In this document: piece after piece, positions 41,896 to 49,801 of the stretch
Numbering within the stretch: position 1 is the first letter of the stretch
Layout of the letters: each line of letters starts with the position of its first letter
Source of the DNA: an uncultured Clostridia bacterium
GTDB taxonomy: Bacteria > Bacillota > Clostridia > Christensenellales > CAG-314
Length of the DNA stretch: 64,000 nt
NCBI GenBank assembly: GCA_934230325.1
Contig: CAKQEP010000002.1
Coordinates: 1-64,000, forward strand
Reading direction: 5' to 3'
Position numbers and translations under genes: made by a program
The notes under the pieces: model-generated
Told to the model about the DNA's origin: nothing
Seen by the model: the letters and a program-made list of their open reading frames with translations, nothing else
Database searches by the model: none

Positions 41896-42927
41896 TCATA
41901 CCGTGACGGTAACTTTTTTTAATCCTCTCGGGTTGTCGGGGTTTATCCCTTTGAGTTGGCTCAATTTGCAAGCAAACAATTGCCCCGCTACCACGCCCGC
42001 AAACGGAGCGTAAACCTCTTCCGTTTTGGGCAACAAAACAAAATCGTCGGCGTTTGCGGCAAAAACGGCGTCGTCTGCAAAAACTACGAGTTTGCTGCCC
42101 GTATCCTTTATTTTTTGTATCATTTCAAGGTAGCCGTCTTTGTTGGCGCCGCTGTCCGCAAAAAGAATAACGGTACAAGTTTTGTCCAACACCGCCAGCG
42201 GTCCGTGCTGAAACTCGCTCATAGGGTAAACGGAAGCGTTTACGTAACACGTTTCCTTCAACTTTAAACCGATTTCCGCCGCCGTGACAAATCCGATTCC
42301 GCGTGACAGCACAAACACCTTAGAGTCCGTATCTACGTATTTTGCCGCTAACGCGTCTATATGTTTTTGAGTTTTTAACGCGGCGTTTATCAGTTGCGGC
42401 AAACTCGTTTCTTCCTTGAGTACGCCTTTGTCAAACGCCTCGACAAACATACTAAAAAAGGTCATTTGAGCGATAAACGTTTTGGTCGCCGCAACGGATT
42501 TTTCTTCGCCGGCATTAAGATAAAAATGCTCAAAATCCCTTGCCAAAGGACTTTTTGGCGTGTTTGTGACGGAAAAAGTTTTTGCGCCGCTTTCCTTTGC
42601 GCGCGTCATAAGGTCGTATATGTCCTGTGCCTTTCCGCTTTGAGAAACGGCAAATACCGCATAATTTTTTAGGTTGATTTTTGCGCCGTATTTGGATACG
42701 ACAGACGGATTTAAAAAGGTTACGGGGATACCGAGCCTAATTTCCGACAAGTACTTAAAGTATTGACACGCGTTTAAACTGCTACCGCGCGCCGCAACGG
42801 CAAACCCCGCTATTTTTTCCTTTTTTAAACTCGCCGCAACCTTTTCCGTTTTGGATTTTAATGCGTCGTAAGCGGATTTGACTGCCTGCGGCTCAAAATA
42901 TACGTCCCGTGACATCAACGTTTGCAT
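41896..42927 (-). CDS. Double SIS-domain sugar isomerase/deaminase
   Basis: 343 residues, like the isomerase half of GlmS without the glutaminase. The first SIS domain has ARGSSLNACQYFKYL and AVSQSGKAQD. The second has LSRGIGFVTAAEIGLKLKETC with the catalytic-type Glu in MSEFQHGP. The C-terminal tail INPDNPRGLKKVTVT is typical of the NagB-II/FrlB/AgaS groups. It probably deaminates or isomerises a phosphorylated amino sugar or a fructosamine phosphate. The neighbours (glycerate kinase and an MTA/SAH-type nucleosidase) do not settle the substrate. The start follows AGGAGGG. Confidence 0.85.
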   Translation of the reverse strand: MQTLMSRDVYFEPQAVKSAYDALKSKTEKVAASLKKEKIAGFAVAARGSSLNACQYFKYLSEIRLGIPVTFLNPSVVSKYGAKINLKNYAVFAVSQSGKAQDIYDLMTRAKESGAKTFSVTNTPKSPLARDFEHFYLNAGEEKSVAATKTFIAQMTFFSMFVEAFDKGVLKEETSLPQLINAALKTQKHIDALAAKYVDTDSKVFVLSRGIGFVTAAEIGLKLKETCYVNASVYPMSEFQHGPLAVLDKTCTVILFADSGANKDGYLEMIQKIKDTGSKLVVFADDAVFAANADDFVLLPKTEEVYAPFAGVVAGQLFACKLSQLKGINPDNPRGLKKVTVTV

Positions 42928-42980
42928 AAATATTACCCTCCTGTTTTGGATAATATATTATGCAAAAAAACGCCTATTGT

Positions 42981-43664
42981 TTACTCGGACAATTCTTTAA
43001 AAAACAACTCGAATACTTTCCCGCAATTTGCCGCCGCTTTTGCCAAGTTGTCCCTAAAAACGGTCAACCCTCTTTTTGCGGGCGTATCCGTCACCGTGCG
43101 AAAAGCAATAAAAGGCTTGTCGTTTAGCGCGCACGCCTGCGCCGCCGCCGCCGTTTCCATATCCACAGACAGCGGGTTTAGTTTTTGTTTGATTTGCTCG
43201 CGGTTGTCGTCCTCGATAAAAGCCTCTCCGGTGACGTTCAATCCGTAAAAAACTTTAAAATCAAGGTTTTTTAAGGCTTTTTGCGCCGTTTTAAGCAATT
43301 TGTCGTCCGCTTTAAACACTGCGGAAGGGTAATAAGGATTGTTTTTTGTCAACATTTCTTCTTCTACGTCGTGGTGACAAACCGACGAGCATACGACTGC
43401 GTCCCCTATATCGAGAGCGTCGGAGATTGCTCCGCATACGCCAAACAACGTCACTGCGTCGGGATTAAATCTGTCGATAAGCATTTGCGCGGCGCATGCG
43501 GCGTTGACTTTGCAAATACCGCACACGACGGCTACGATTTCCTTATCGTCAAAACGACACTCGAACCACTCGAGATGATTGTATGTGTAATTTTTTATGT
43601 CGCTCGTATACTTAAGCAAAGGAGAAAGTTCTTCCAAAGAAGGAGATATAAGACCTATTTTCAT
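42981..43664 (-). CDS. mtnN: MTA/SAH-type nucleosidase (PNP/UDP superfamily)
   Basis: 227 residues. Nucleoside phosphorylase fold with GVCGAIS, the ribose-binding VDMETAAAAQACAL and FRTVTDTPAKRG, where the Asp acts in catalysis. It would split methylthioadenosine and S-adenosylhomocysteine to adenine and a thio-sugar. Sequence is moderately divergent (VTD in place of ISD, no strict MTAN N terminus), so another nucleoside is possible. It has its own TTGACA-N17-TATAAT promoter. Confidence 0.8.
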   Translation of the reverse strand: MKIGLISPSLEELSPLLKYTSDIKNYTYNHLEWFECRFDDKEIVAVVCGICKVNAACAAQMLIDRFNPDAVTLFGVCGAISDALDIGDAVVCSSVCHHDVEEEMLTKNNPYYPSAVFKADDKLLKTAQKALKNLDFKVFYGLNVTGEAFIEDDNREQIKQKLNPLSVDMETAAAAQACALNDKPFIAFRTVTDTPAKRGLTVFRDNLAKAAANCGKVFELFFKELSE

Positions 43665-43698
43665 TTTTGTAGTTCCGTTAAGGTTGTATTATTTTATT

Positions 43699-43727
43699 AT
43701 TATACCGCTTTAAACCCGTTTTGTCAA
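43699..43727 (-). promoter_or_regulatory. Promoter of the mtnN-to-ricT unit
   Basis: TTGACA (43722-43727), 17 bases, TATAAT (43699-43704): a perfect consensus. Seven closely spaced minus-strand genes follow (mtnN through ricT). Confidence 0.85.
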
Positions 43728-43740
43728 TCCGTCGTAAAAA

Positions 43741-43819
43741 TAAAACCGTATTCGACGGCGTTGTCGTCCGCAAAAGTTTGATGCTTTTTTAAAGACGTTT
43801 TACCGACGGATACGGTTTT
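43741..43819 (-). terminator. Long imperfect hairpin after nfnB
   Basis: Arms AAAACCGTATTCGACGG (43742-43758) and CCGACGGATACGGTTTT (43803-43819) pair at 15 of 17 positions around a 44-base loop. On the minus strand they are followed by a U-rich run. It likely terminates nfnAB. The large loop is unusual and could hold extra structure. Confidence 0.6.
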
Positions 43820-43828
43820 TAAATTTTT

Positions 43829-45223
43829 TTACTTGATTTTGTTTGCGATATACTCGGCTATTCCCTTTGCCGCAATTTTTCCTGCGTCCATCGCAAGAAT
43901 AACCGTCGCAGGTCCCGTTACCGCGTCGCCGCCTGCAAATACGCCTACTCTCGAAGTCATTCCGTTTTTGTCGATAATAAGGTTGCCCTTTCTATCGGTT
44001 TGCAAGCCGTAAGTAGAACCCGTCACGACGTTGCTTGCGGACGTGCCTATCGACATTATCACGCAATCCACGTCCAACAAAAAGTTGCTGTCGGGCTTTA
44101 CGACGGGGCTTCTGCGGCCGCTTTCGTCCGGCTCGCCCAAAGTCATTTCTACACATTCGATGGCTTTGACAAAAAAGTTGCCGTCGTCAAGTATCTTGAC
44201 GGGGTTTGTGAGAAGTTTAAACTCTATGCCTTCTTCTTCTGCGTGTATTACTTCTTCGTAGCGGGAAGGCAATTCCGCCATACTTCTGCGGTAAATTATG
44301 TACACTTTTTCCGCGCCGAACCTTACCGCGCACCGCGCCGCGTCCATAGCGACGTTGCCGCCGCCTACAACGGCGTATCTTTTTGCGTGAAGAACGGGCG
44401 TGTCGCAGTTTTCGTCAAAAGCGTTCATAAGGTTTACTCTCATCAAAAACTCGTTTGCAGAGTATACGCCGTTGAGATTTTCCCCTTCGATACCCATAAA
44501 ACGAGGTTGCGCAGAACCGTTGGCTACAAACACAGCCTCAAACCCGTCGGCAAACAAATCGTCTATCGTGACCGTTTTGCCTATTACGGCGTTGGTCACT
44601 ATCTTTACGCCCAAATCGTTAAGTCGTTTGATTTCGTGTTGTACGACGTCGATAGGCAAAATAAACTCCGGTATTCCGTAAGACAATATGCCGCCCGCTT
44701 TGTGCAACGCTTCAAATATAGTAACTTCAAACCCTTGCTTGGCAAGATCGCCCGCGCAAGTCAATCCCGCAGGACCGCTACCCGCAACGGCAACTTTGTG
44801 ACCGTTGCTTTGCGGCTTTTTGACAGGCTCGTCGTAATGCTCTCTGTAATAGTCCGCAACAAACCTTTCCAACCTGCCGATGCTGACAGGCTCTCCTTTA
44901 ATCCCTCTGACGCAATGCATTTCGCATTGTTTTTCCTGCGGGCATACCCTGCCGCAAATAGCGGGAAGATTTGTCGTGCGACTCAAAATCTCGTACGCTT
45001 TGGGTATGTTGCCCAACCTTATCTGCTCGATAAAAGCAGGTATGTCGTTGTGAACGGGACAGCCGAGTATGGCGCACGGCTTATTTTTGCAATTAAGACA
45101 ACGATTTGCTTCCTTTTGCGCCGTTTCGAGGTCAAAACCAAAATCGACTTCTTTAAAGTTTTTTACTCTTTCTTGAGGGGGTTGACATGGCGCGGGGTAC
45201 TTTTTTAAAGATAAATCAGCCAT
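43829..45223 (-). CDS. nfnB: NfnB, large subunit of NADH-dependent ferredoxin:NADP oxidoreductase
   Basis: 464 residues from the ATG at 45223. The N-terminal domain holds two [4Fe-4S] motifs, CLNCKNKPCAILGCPVHNDIP and CGRVCPQEKQCEMHCVRG. An FAD domain (GSGPAGLTCAGDLAKQG) and an NADPH domain (VGGGNVAMDAAR) follow, as in the glutamate synthase small subunit. No glutamate synthase large subunit is present. The partner just upstream is NfnA, overlapping by 8 bases (ATGGCTGA). That pairing identifies the electron-bifurcating Nfn complex. It links NADH, NADPH and reduced ferredoxin pools in anaerobes. Confidence 0.92.
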   Translation of the reverse strand: MADLSLKKYPAPCQPPQERVKNFKEVDFGFDLETAQKEANRCLNCKNKPCAILGCPVHNDIPAFIEQIRLGNIPKAYEILSRTTNLPAICGRVCPQEKQCEMHCVRGIKGEPVSIGRLERFVADYYREHYDEPVKKPQSNGHKVAVAGSGPAGLTCAGDLAKQGFEVTIFEALHKAGGILSYGIPEFILPIDVVQHEIKRLNDLGVKIVTNAVIGKTVTIDDLFADGFEAVFVANGSAQPRFMGIEGENLNGVYSANEFLMRVNLMNAFDENCDTPVLHAKRYAVVGGGNVAMDAARCAVRFGAEKVYIIYRRSMAELPSRYEEVIHAEEEGIEFKLLTNPVKILDDGNFFVKAIECVEMTLGEPDESGRRSPVVKPDSNFLLDVDCVIMSIGTSASNVVTGSTYGLQTDRKGNLIIDKNGMTSRVGVFAGGDAVTGPATVILAMDAGKIAAKGIAEYIANKIK

Positions 45224-46064
45224 TTTGCGCCTCCTTTTTAAACAAATTGCAGGCTTTTTGATATGCTTTACGTTCCTGCTCGGCATAAATCTTGTTGCGC
45301 TGTATCGCTTCCTCAAAGTCAACGGTAAATCCGTCAAAATCAGGACCGTCAATACACGCAAACTTTACTTGACCGTTAACCGTCAATCTGCAACCGCCGC
45401 ACATTCCCGTACCGTCAAGCATAATGGGAGCCATACTCACTATCGTCTTTATGCCGTACTTTTTGGTGAGGTCGCAAACGTTTTTCATCATAACTATATG
45501 ACCGAAATCTATTACTTGGTCGTATACGTTGCCGTCGTCAATAAATTTTTGCAATGCGTCGGTCACAACGCCTTTTTGCCCCGCGCTACCATCGTCGGTA
45601 AGCAAAACAAAATTGTCGCTGACGGCTTTAAACTGCTCCGCCAAAATCACGTCTTCGGCAGTTTTGAATCCTATCGCAGTATCCACTACGCAACCCGCAT
45701 TGTGAAGTTCTTTTGCAAAAATGTAAGCTGACGCGCAACCGTTGTCGCCGCCTATGACGGCAACCTTTTTTAAACCGTCAATGGGTATCGAGCGCCCCAA
45801 CGGACCCACTACGTCCATGAGTTTGTCGCCCTTGACGAGCCTGTCCAAACGCATCGTGCCTGCGCCCACCGTCTTGTAAATTATCGTCACCGTCTGCTTT
45901 TGGCGGTCAAAATCCGTAATGGTAAAGGGCAATCTCTCACCCTCTTTGTCTGCGCGCAAAATGACGAATTGCCCCGCCGTCGCTTTTTTGGATATCCACG
46001 GAGCGTAAATTTCCAGCAAAGCCGTTTTTTTGTTTAACTGACGCTTGTCTACTATGTTAAACAT
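45216..46064 (-). CDS. nfnA: NfnA, small subunit of NADH-dependent ferredoxin:NADP oxidoreductase
   Basis: 282 residues, a PyrK-like flavoprotein. The FAD segment LPFTITDFD, NAD-binding VIGGDNGCASAYIFA and [2Fe-2S] ligands GMCGGCRLTV...C near residue 220 are present. Compared with PyrK (16797-17528) it has the same plan but is encoded with NfnB instead of PyrD. The start follows TTTGGAGG. Confidence 0.92.
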   Translation of the reverse strand: MFNIVDKRQLNKKTALLEIYAPWISKKATAGQFVILRADKEGERLPFTITDFDRQKQTVTIIYKTVGAGTMRLDRLVKGDKLMDVVGPLGRSIPIDGLKKVAVIGGDNGCASAYIFAKELHNAGCVVDTAIGFKTAEDVILAEQFKAVSDNFVLLTDDGSAGQKGVVTDALQKFIDDGNVYDQVIDFGHIVMMKNVCDLTKKYGIKTIVSMAPIMLDGTGMCGGCRLTVNGQVKFACIDGPDFDGFTVDFEEAIQRNKIYAEQERKAYQKACNLFKKEAQNG

Positions 46065-46111
46065 GTTTCCTCCAAAGTTTGATTTTTTTGTTTTGATTTT
46101 TTATATTTTTT

Positions 46112-46143
46112 GCTCGCTGACCGTCGATTTGCCCGACAGCGAG
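46112..46143. repeat. Inverted repeat between dtd and nfnA
   Basis: CTCGCTG ... CAGCGAG around a 17-base loop, without an adjacent U run on either strand. It may be a processing site or a weak terminator between dtd and nfnA. The rest of this gap shows nothing. Confidence 0.4.
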
Positions 46144-46197
46144 TCGTTTACCCTTTTAGTTTGTTTTTTTAAGGTCTTTTAGGTTTGTTTTATATCT

Positions 46198-46644
46198 TTA
46201 CACGTCGTACCAAATAGTCGTAGGTCCGTCGTTGTCCTGACTTATTAACATGTCCGCGCCAAATATTCCGCGTTTGACCGCAACGCCGAAACTGCCAAGT
46301 TTGTCGCAAAAACTCGCATACGTATCTTTCGCTTTTGTCTGTTCCATAGCCATAGTAAAACCCGGTCGGTTGCCGTGCGACACGTCGCCGCACAACGTGA
46401 ATTGCGACACAGACAAAATTTGTCCCTTTACGTCAATGACGGACAGATTCATTTTGCCGTCGGCGTCTTCAAAAATACGAAGATTTGCTATCTTTTTGGC
46501 AAGATAATCGATTTTTTTGTCTACGTCGTCGATATCTTTTTGCTCGGCGCAAAAAAAGACTACCAAACCGTACCCTATACTGCTGACATTTTTGCCGTCA
46601 ACGGACAAATCGGCTCTTTTTACTCTTTGAACTACCGCTTTCAT
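46198..46644 (-). CDS. dtd: D-aminoacyl-tRNA deacylase
   Basis: 148 residues from the ATG at 46644. Family motifs: MKAVVQRVKRADLSVDG, the SQFTLCGDV active-site strand and NRPGFT (the GP/NPP-type cross-subunit loop). It hydrolyses D-amino acids from mischarged tRNA. There is no Shine-Dalgarno site. A promoter -10 box ends eight bases before the ATG, so the message may be leaderless. Confidence 0.93.
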   Translation of the reverse strand: MKAVVQRVKRADLSVDGKNVSSIGYGLVVFFCAEQKDIDDVDKKIDYLAKKIANLRIFEDADGKMNLSVIDVKGQILSVSQFTLCGDVSHGNRPGFTMAMEQTKAKDTYASFCDKLGSFGVAVKRGIFGADMLISQDNDGPTTIWYDV

Positions 46645-46652
46645 ACCCAACT

Positions 46653-46681
46653 ATGTTACCACAAAAAATAATTAAAGACAA
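46653..46681 (-). promoter_or_regulatory. Promoter abutting dtd
   Basis: TTGTCT (46676-46681), 17 bases, TAACAT (46653-46658), eight bases to the ATG. Confidence 0.55.
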
Positions 46682-46702
46682 CCTTTTTTATGCAAATACT
46701 AA

Positions 46703-46735
46703 AACACGCTCCAAAAGCCGTGACCTTTGGGGCGC
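46703..46735 (-). terminator. Terminator of the alpha/beta hydrolase gene
   Basis: On the minus strand CGCCCCAAAGG / CTTTTGGAGCG around TCACGG, then TGTTTTAG. Confidence 0.7.
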
Positions 46736-46805
46736 GTTTGCAACGTTTTTAACGTTTGTTGCGTTTGTTTTTGATATGTACGTATAGCGTTTGTCGTATC
46801 TTTGT

Positions 46806-47699
46806 TTAGATTTCTTTGATAAAATCCGCGATTATTTTAAGCGCTTCTTCCTTGCCCGTATCGTTTAGAATTTCGTGTCGGTTGTCGGGCAACAAATGCA
46901 TTTTTACCTTTTTTAAACCGAGTTGCTCGTACATTTTGCAAAGACGCTTTACGCCTCTGCCGTAATCGCCGACGGGGTCCTTGTCGCCGCTTATTATCAA
47001 CAAAGGCAAATCGGCGTTTACTTTGCTCAAATTTTCCTTTTTGTAAAGTTGTTTGAGTCCGTTGAAAAATCCTTTGTAAAAATTGTTGCTACACACAAAA
47101 TCACAGTATTTGTCGGCTGAATATCTCTCGCACTCGGCAACGATACTCGATACAAAAGTACCTTCCTTGCACTTTTTGTTGTAGGCGTCAAAACTCATTT
47201 TTTTGATAAACTCCGCAGGCTTGTCGGGCTTTCCGTTTTTGGCAAAAATTCGCCCCGCCATGACGGGCAATCCGTCCATTTTGGAACTTCCGCACAAGAT
47301 AACGCCGTCAAAAAGACGTTGATTTAGTCCGTCGTTGAGTTGGACGTATCTCTGCGCCAAAAAACTGCCGTAACTATGCGCAAAAATGACGTATTTTTTG
47401 TCTTGATACCGACCGCGATAAGTTTTGTTGATAAGCAACAAATCCTTTAACGTATCTCCCCATATATCGCCGTCGCAATATCCCAAAGTTTCTTCGTCCG
47501 TTCTGCCGTGCGCGCGGTGGTCGTCGGCAACAACCATAAATCCGAGCGAATTGAGATATTTTGCAAAAGCGTCGTATCTGCCGCAATGCTCCGCCATCCC
47601 GTGAAAAATCTGCACGACTCCGACGGGATCGTCCACCGTCCACTCTCTGACAAAAATTTTTTTCCCGTCAAAAGACGGCATAAAATATTCGTTTACCAT
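46806..47699 (-). CDS. Alpha/beta hydrolase, monoacylglycerol-lipase-like
   Basis: 297 residues. Serine hydrolase triad: nucleophile elbow HSYGS near residue 114, Asp in SGDKDPVG near residue 234, and His in DNRHEILND. The oxyanion strand is FHGMAEHCGRYD, typical of the Hydrolase_4/lysophospholipase group. No signal peptide, so it acts in the cytoplasm on a lipid ester or similar; the substrate is not defined. The start follows AAGGAG. Confidence 0.85.
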   Translation of the reverse strand: MVNEYFMPSFDGKKIFVREWTVDDPVGVVQIFHGMAEHCGRYDAFAKYLNSLGFMVVADDHRAHGRTDEETLGYCDGDIWGDTLKDLLLINKTYRGRYQDKKYVIFAHSYGSFLAQRYVQLNDGLNQRLFDGVILCGSSKMDGLPVMAGRIFAKNGKPDKPAEFIKKMSFDAYNKKCKEGTFVSSIVAECERYSADKYCDFVCSNNFYKGFFNGLKQLYKKENLSKVNADLPLLIISGDKDPVGDYGRGVKRLCKMYEQLGLKKVKMHLLPDNRHEILNDTGKEEALKIIADFIKEI

Positions 47700-47719
47700 A
47701 GCCGTATCTCCTTGTATGG

Positions 47720-47748
47720 ATTATACACCTTAACCGCCCAAAAAGCAA
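47720..47748 (-). promoter_or_regulatory. Promoter of the hydrolase gene
   Basis: TTGCTT (47743-47748), 17 bases, TATAAT (47720-47725). Confidence 0.75.
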
Positions 47749-47773
47749 TAACATAGTTTGATTTTTTGCAAAA

Positions 47774-47796
47774 GTCCGCTACAAAACGTAGCGGAC
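47774..47796 (-). terminator. Terminator of the lgt-pncB-divIVA unit
   Basis: Perfect 9-bp stem GTCCGCTAC / GTAGCGGAC with a five-base loop and TTTT on the minus strand. Confidence 0.75.
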
Positions 47797-47854
47797 CAAA
47801 AAACTAAAAACCGCAAAAAATCTATTGCGATATTGTTTTGTTTAAAAAAGTTTT

Positions 47855-48325
47855 TTACTTCATCAAGCCCATTTCCTTACAAAGTTCCTCCAACGTGCTG
47901 TCTGTTGAATATACTTCGTCAAGGTCTATGAGCGGTTTTGACGCAACATCTTCTTCCGACGCGTCGTCTGCTTTTTGCGCTTCCGTTTCCGTCGGCAAAT
48001 CCTCCGTTTTGGCGGTTTGTAACAAAGTTTCGTTTTGCTCAAAGTCTTGTTGTTTTTTGTCGTTACCCAGCAAAACTTGCGCTTCTTCTATCAAAACAAG
48101 CGCTTTTTTGTCGTCGCGACTCTCTGCTTCAAACTCCGTTTTGAGCGCGTCAAGCATTTGTTTAAGCGCGGTTACTTTTTTTTCCAGCGCGTCGTATTGC
48201 GCCGCCCTTTCCTTTGCGACGGAGAGTTCTTCTCTGTATTTTTTGAGTTGCGCGTCGGTTTTTTCTACGTACGCCGTCACTTCCGACGGGTCGAACCCTT
48301 TAAAAACTTTTTTAAATTCCGCCAT
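47855..48325 (-). CDS. Small DivIVA-like coiled-coil protein
   Basis: 156 residues. The N terminus FKKVFKGFDPSEVTAYVEKTD resembles the DivIVA membrane-targeting region (F-GYD-xEVD-Y). Residues about 25-75 form a coiled coil. The C-terminal half is acidic and probably disordered, ending in a short hydrophobic LEELCKEMGLMK helix. It may mark curved membrane or bind a division or envelope partner. It follows pncB by 18 bases in the lgt unit, which hints at a cell-envelope role but does not prove it. Confidence 0.6.
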   Translation of the reverse strand: MAEFKKVFKGFDPSEVTAYVEKTDAQLKKYREELSVAKERAAQYDALEKKVTALKQMLDALKTEFEAESRDDKKALVLIEEAQVLLGNDKKQQDFEQNETLLQTAKTEDLPTETEAQKADDASEEDVASKPLIDLDEVYSTDSTLEELCKEMGLMK

Positions 48326-48343
48326 AAAAAAATCCCCCGAATA

Positions 48344-49783
48344 TTATTTGTGCGCTTTGCCCTGCTCGGTAAGCATTTTTTGTTTGAGTTGGTAAAGTTT
48401 GTCTGATAAATCCACTTTGTAAACTTGCGGCTTTTCTATGCGCTTGTATTCTTCCCAAAACTCGTCCAAACTTTCCTGTGTTTTTTTGCAAATATCTTTG
48501 AGAGGCGGACATTTGTAAACGAGTTTTCCTTTTGAAATAATCTCCTTGTAAAGCGGTTTTACCGTAAAGTTTTTTACTTCTTTGGTTTTCCAACGGTCTA
48601 CGGGGTGCACGAGCGTAAACGGCTTGCTTTCGTCAATTTTTTCTCCCGCCAAACAAATAACGTCCGCCAAAGCCTTGCCCGTCGCATTGTTTATCAATCG
48701 ATAAATGCGTTTTTCTCCGGGATTTGTTATTTTTTCCGGATTGTCGCTTATTTTGATTTTTGGGTAAACTTTGCCATTGTCTATCATACAAGCAAGTTTG
48801 TACACGCCGCCTAAACTCGGATTTGTGAAACTCGTGATTAGTTTTGTCCCTATACCGTACAAATCAATCTTTGCGCCCTGCAAATTGAGAGAAGTGACGG
48901 TGTACTCGTCAAGGTCGCCGCCCGCAAAAACTTTGGCGTCGGGAAAACCGGCTTCGTCCAACATTTCTCTCGCTTTTTTGCTCAAATATGCAAGGTCGCC
49001 GCTATCAAGCCTTATCCCGACGGGTTTAAGCCCCTTTTGGCGCATCTCTTTAAATACGGTTATGGCGTTGGGCAAGCCCGACTTGAGCGTGTCGTAAGTG
49101 TCTACGAGCAACAAACAACTTTTGGGATACATTTCTGCATACGCGCGGAAAGCGTCCAACTCGGAGTCGAAAGACATTATCCAACTGTGAGCGTGCGTCC
49201 CTTTGGGTACGGCGTCAAACATCTGCGCGGCAAGCACGTTGCTCGTACTTGCGCAACCGCCTATTATCGCCGCTCTCGCTCCGTAAATTGCCGCGTCGGG
49301 GGCTTGGGCGCGACGTAAACCGAATTCTATGACCTGACTCGGCGCGGCGGCGCGGGTTATTCTTGCGGCTTTTGTAGCGATAAGCGTCTGAAAATTTATT
49401 ATGTTTAGCAACGCCGACTCCACCAACTGCGCCTCCATAATGGGCGCTTTGACGATAAGTAGCGGTTCGTAAGGAAACACTACCGTGCCTTCTTCCACTG
49501 CGTAAATATCGCCCGTAAACCGAAAGTTTTTGAGATATTGCAAAAATTCTTCGCAAAAATCGCCAGTAGTACGGAGATAGTTTATCTCCTCGTCGCCAAA
49601 ATGTAGGTTTTGTATGTATTCTATCGCCTGTTGAAGACCTGCGGCTATGCAGTAATTGCTCTCCGCATTAGCGCGAAAAAACAAATCGAATACGGCTATT
49701 TTGTTTGTCATTCCTTTACGAAAATAACCGTTCATCATCGTGAGTTCGTAGTAATCGGTCAACAAAGTAAGATTTCTTTCCAT
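48344..49783 (-). CDS. pncB: Nicotinate phosphoribosyltransferase
   Basis: 479 residues. It starts LLTDYYELTMMNGYFRKGM, has FDLFFRANA and the active-site region IEFGLRRAQAPDAA, then RLDSGDLAYLSKKAR and FAGGDLDEYTV. It makes nicotinate mononucleotide from nicotinate and PRPP with ATP, for NAD salvage. The start follows ACGGAG. A Lys/Cys-containing tail (residues about 415-479) contains repeated Tyr-Lys-Cys segments seen in the Gram-positive form. Confidence 0.93.
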   Translation of the reverse strand: MERNLTLLTDYYELTMMNGYFRKGMTNKIAVFDLFFRANAESNYCIAAGLQQAIEYIQNLHFGDEEINYLRTTGDFCEEFLQYLKNFRFTGDIYAVEEGTVVFPYEPLLIVKAPIMEAQLVESALLNIINFQTLIATKAARITRAAAPSQVIEFGLRRAQAPDAAIYGARAAIIGGCASTSNVLAAQMFDAVPKGTHAHSWIMSFDSELDAFRAYAEMYPKSCLLLVDTYDTLKSGLPNAITVFKEMRQKGLKPVGIRLDSGDLAYLSKKAREMLDEAGFPDAKVFAGGDLDEYTVTSLNLQGAKIDLYGIGTKLITSFTNPSLGGVYKLACMIDNGKVYPKIKISDNPEKITNPGEKRIYRLINNATGKALADVICLAGEKIDESKPFTLVHPVDRWKTKEVKNFTVKPLYKEIISKGKLVYKCPPLKDICKKTQESLDEFWEEYKRIEKPQVYKVDLSDKLYQLKQKMLTEQGKAHK

Positions 49784-49801
49784 TTTTTTTGCTCCGTTAA
49801 G

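Noticed and set aside
44000..45208. 402-codon plus-strand frame opposite nfnB
   Set aside because: Shadow of the NfnB gene, whose cluster, FAD and NADPH motifs are clear.
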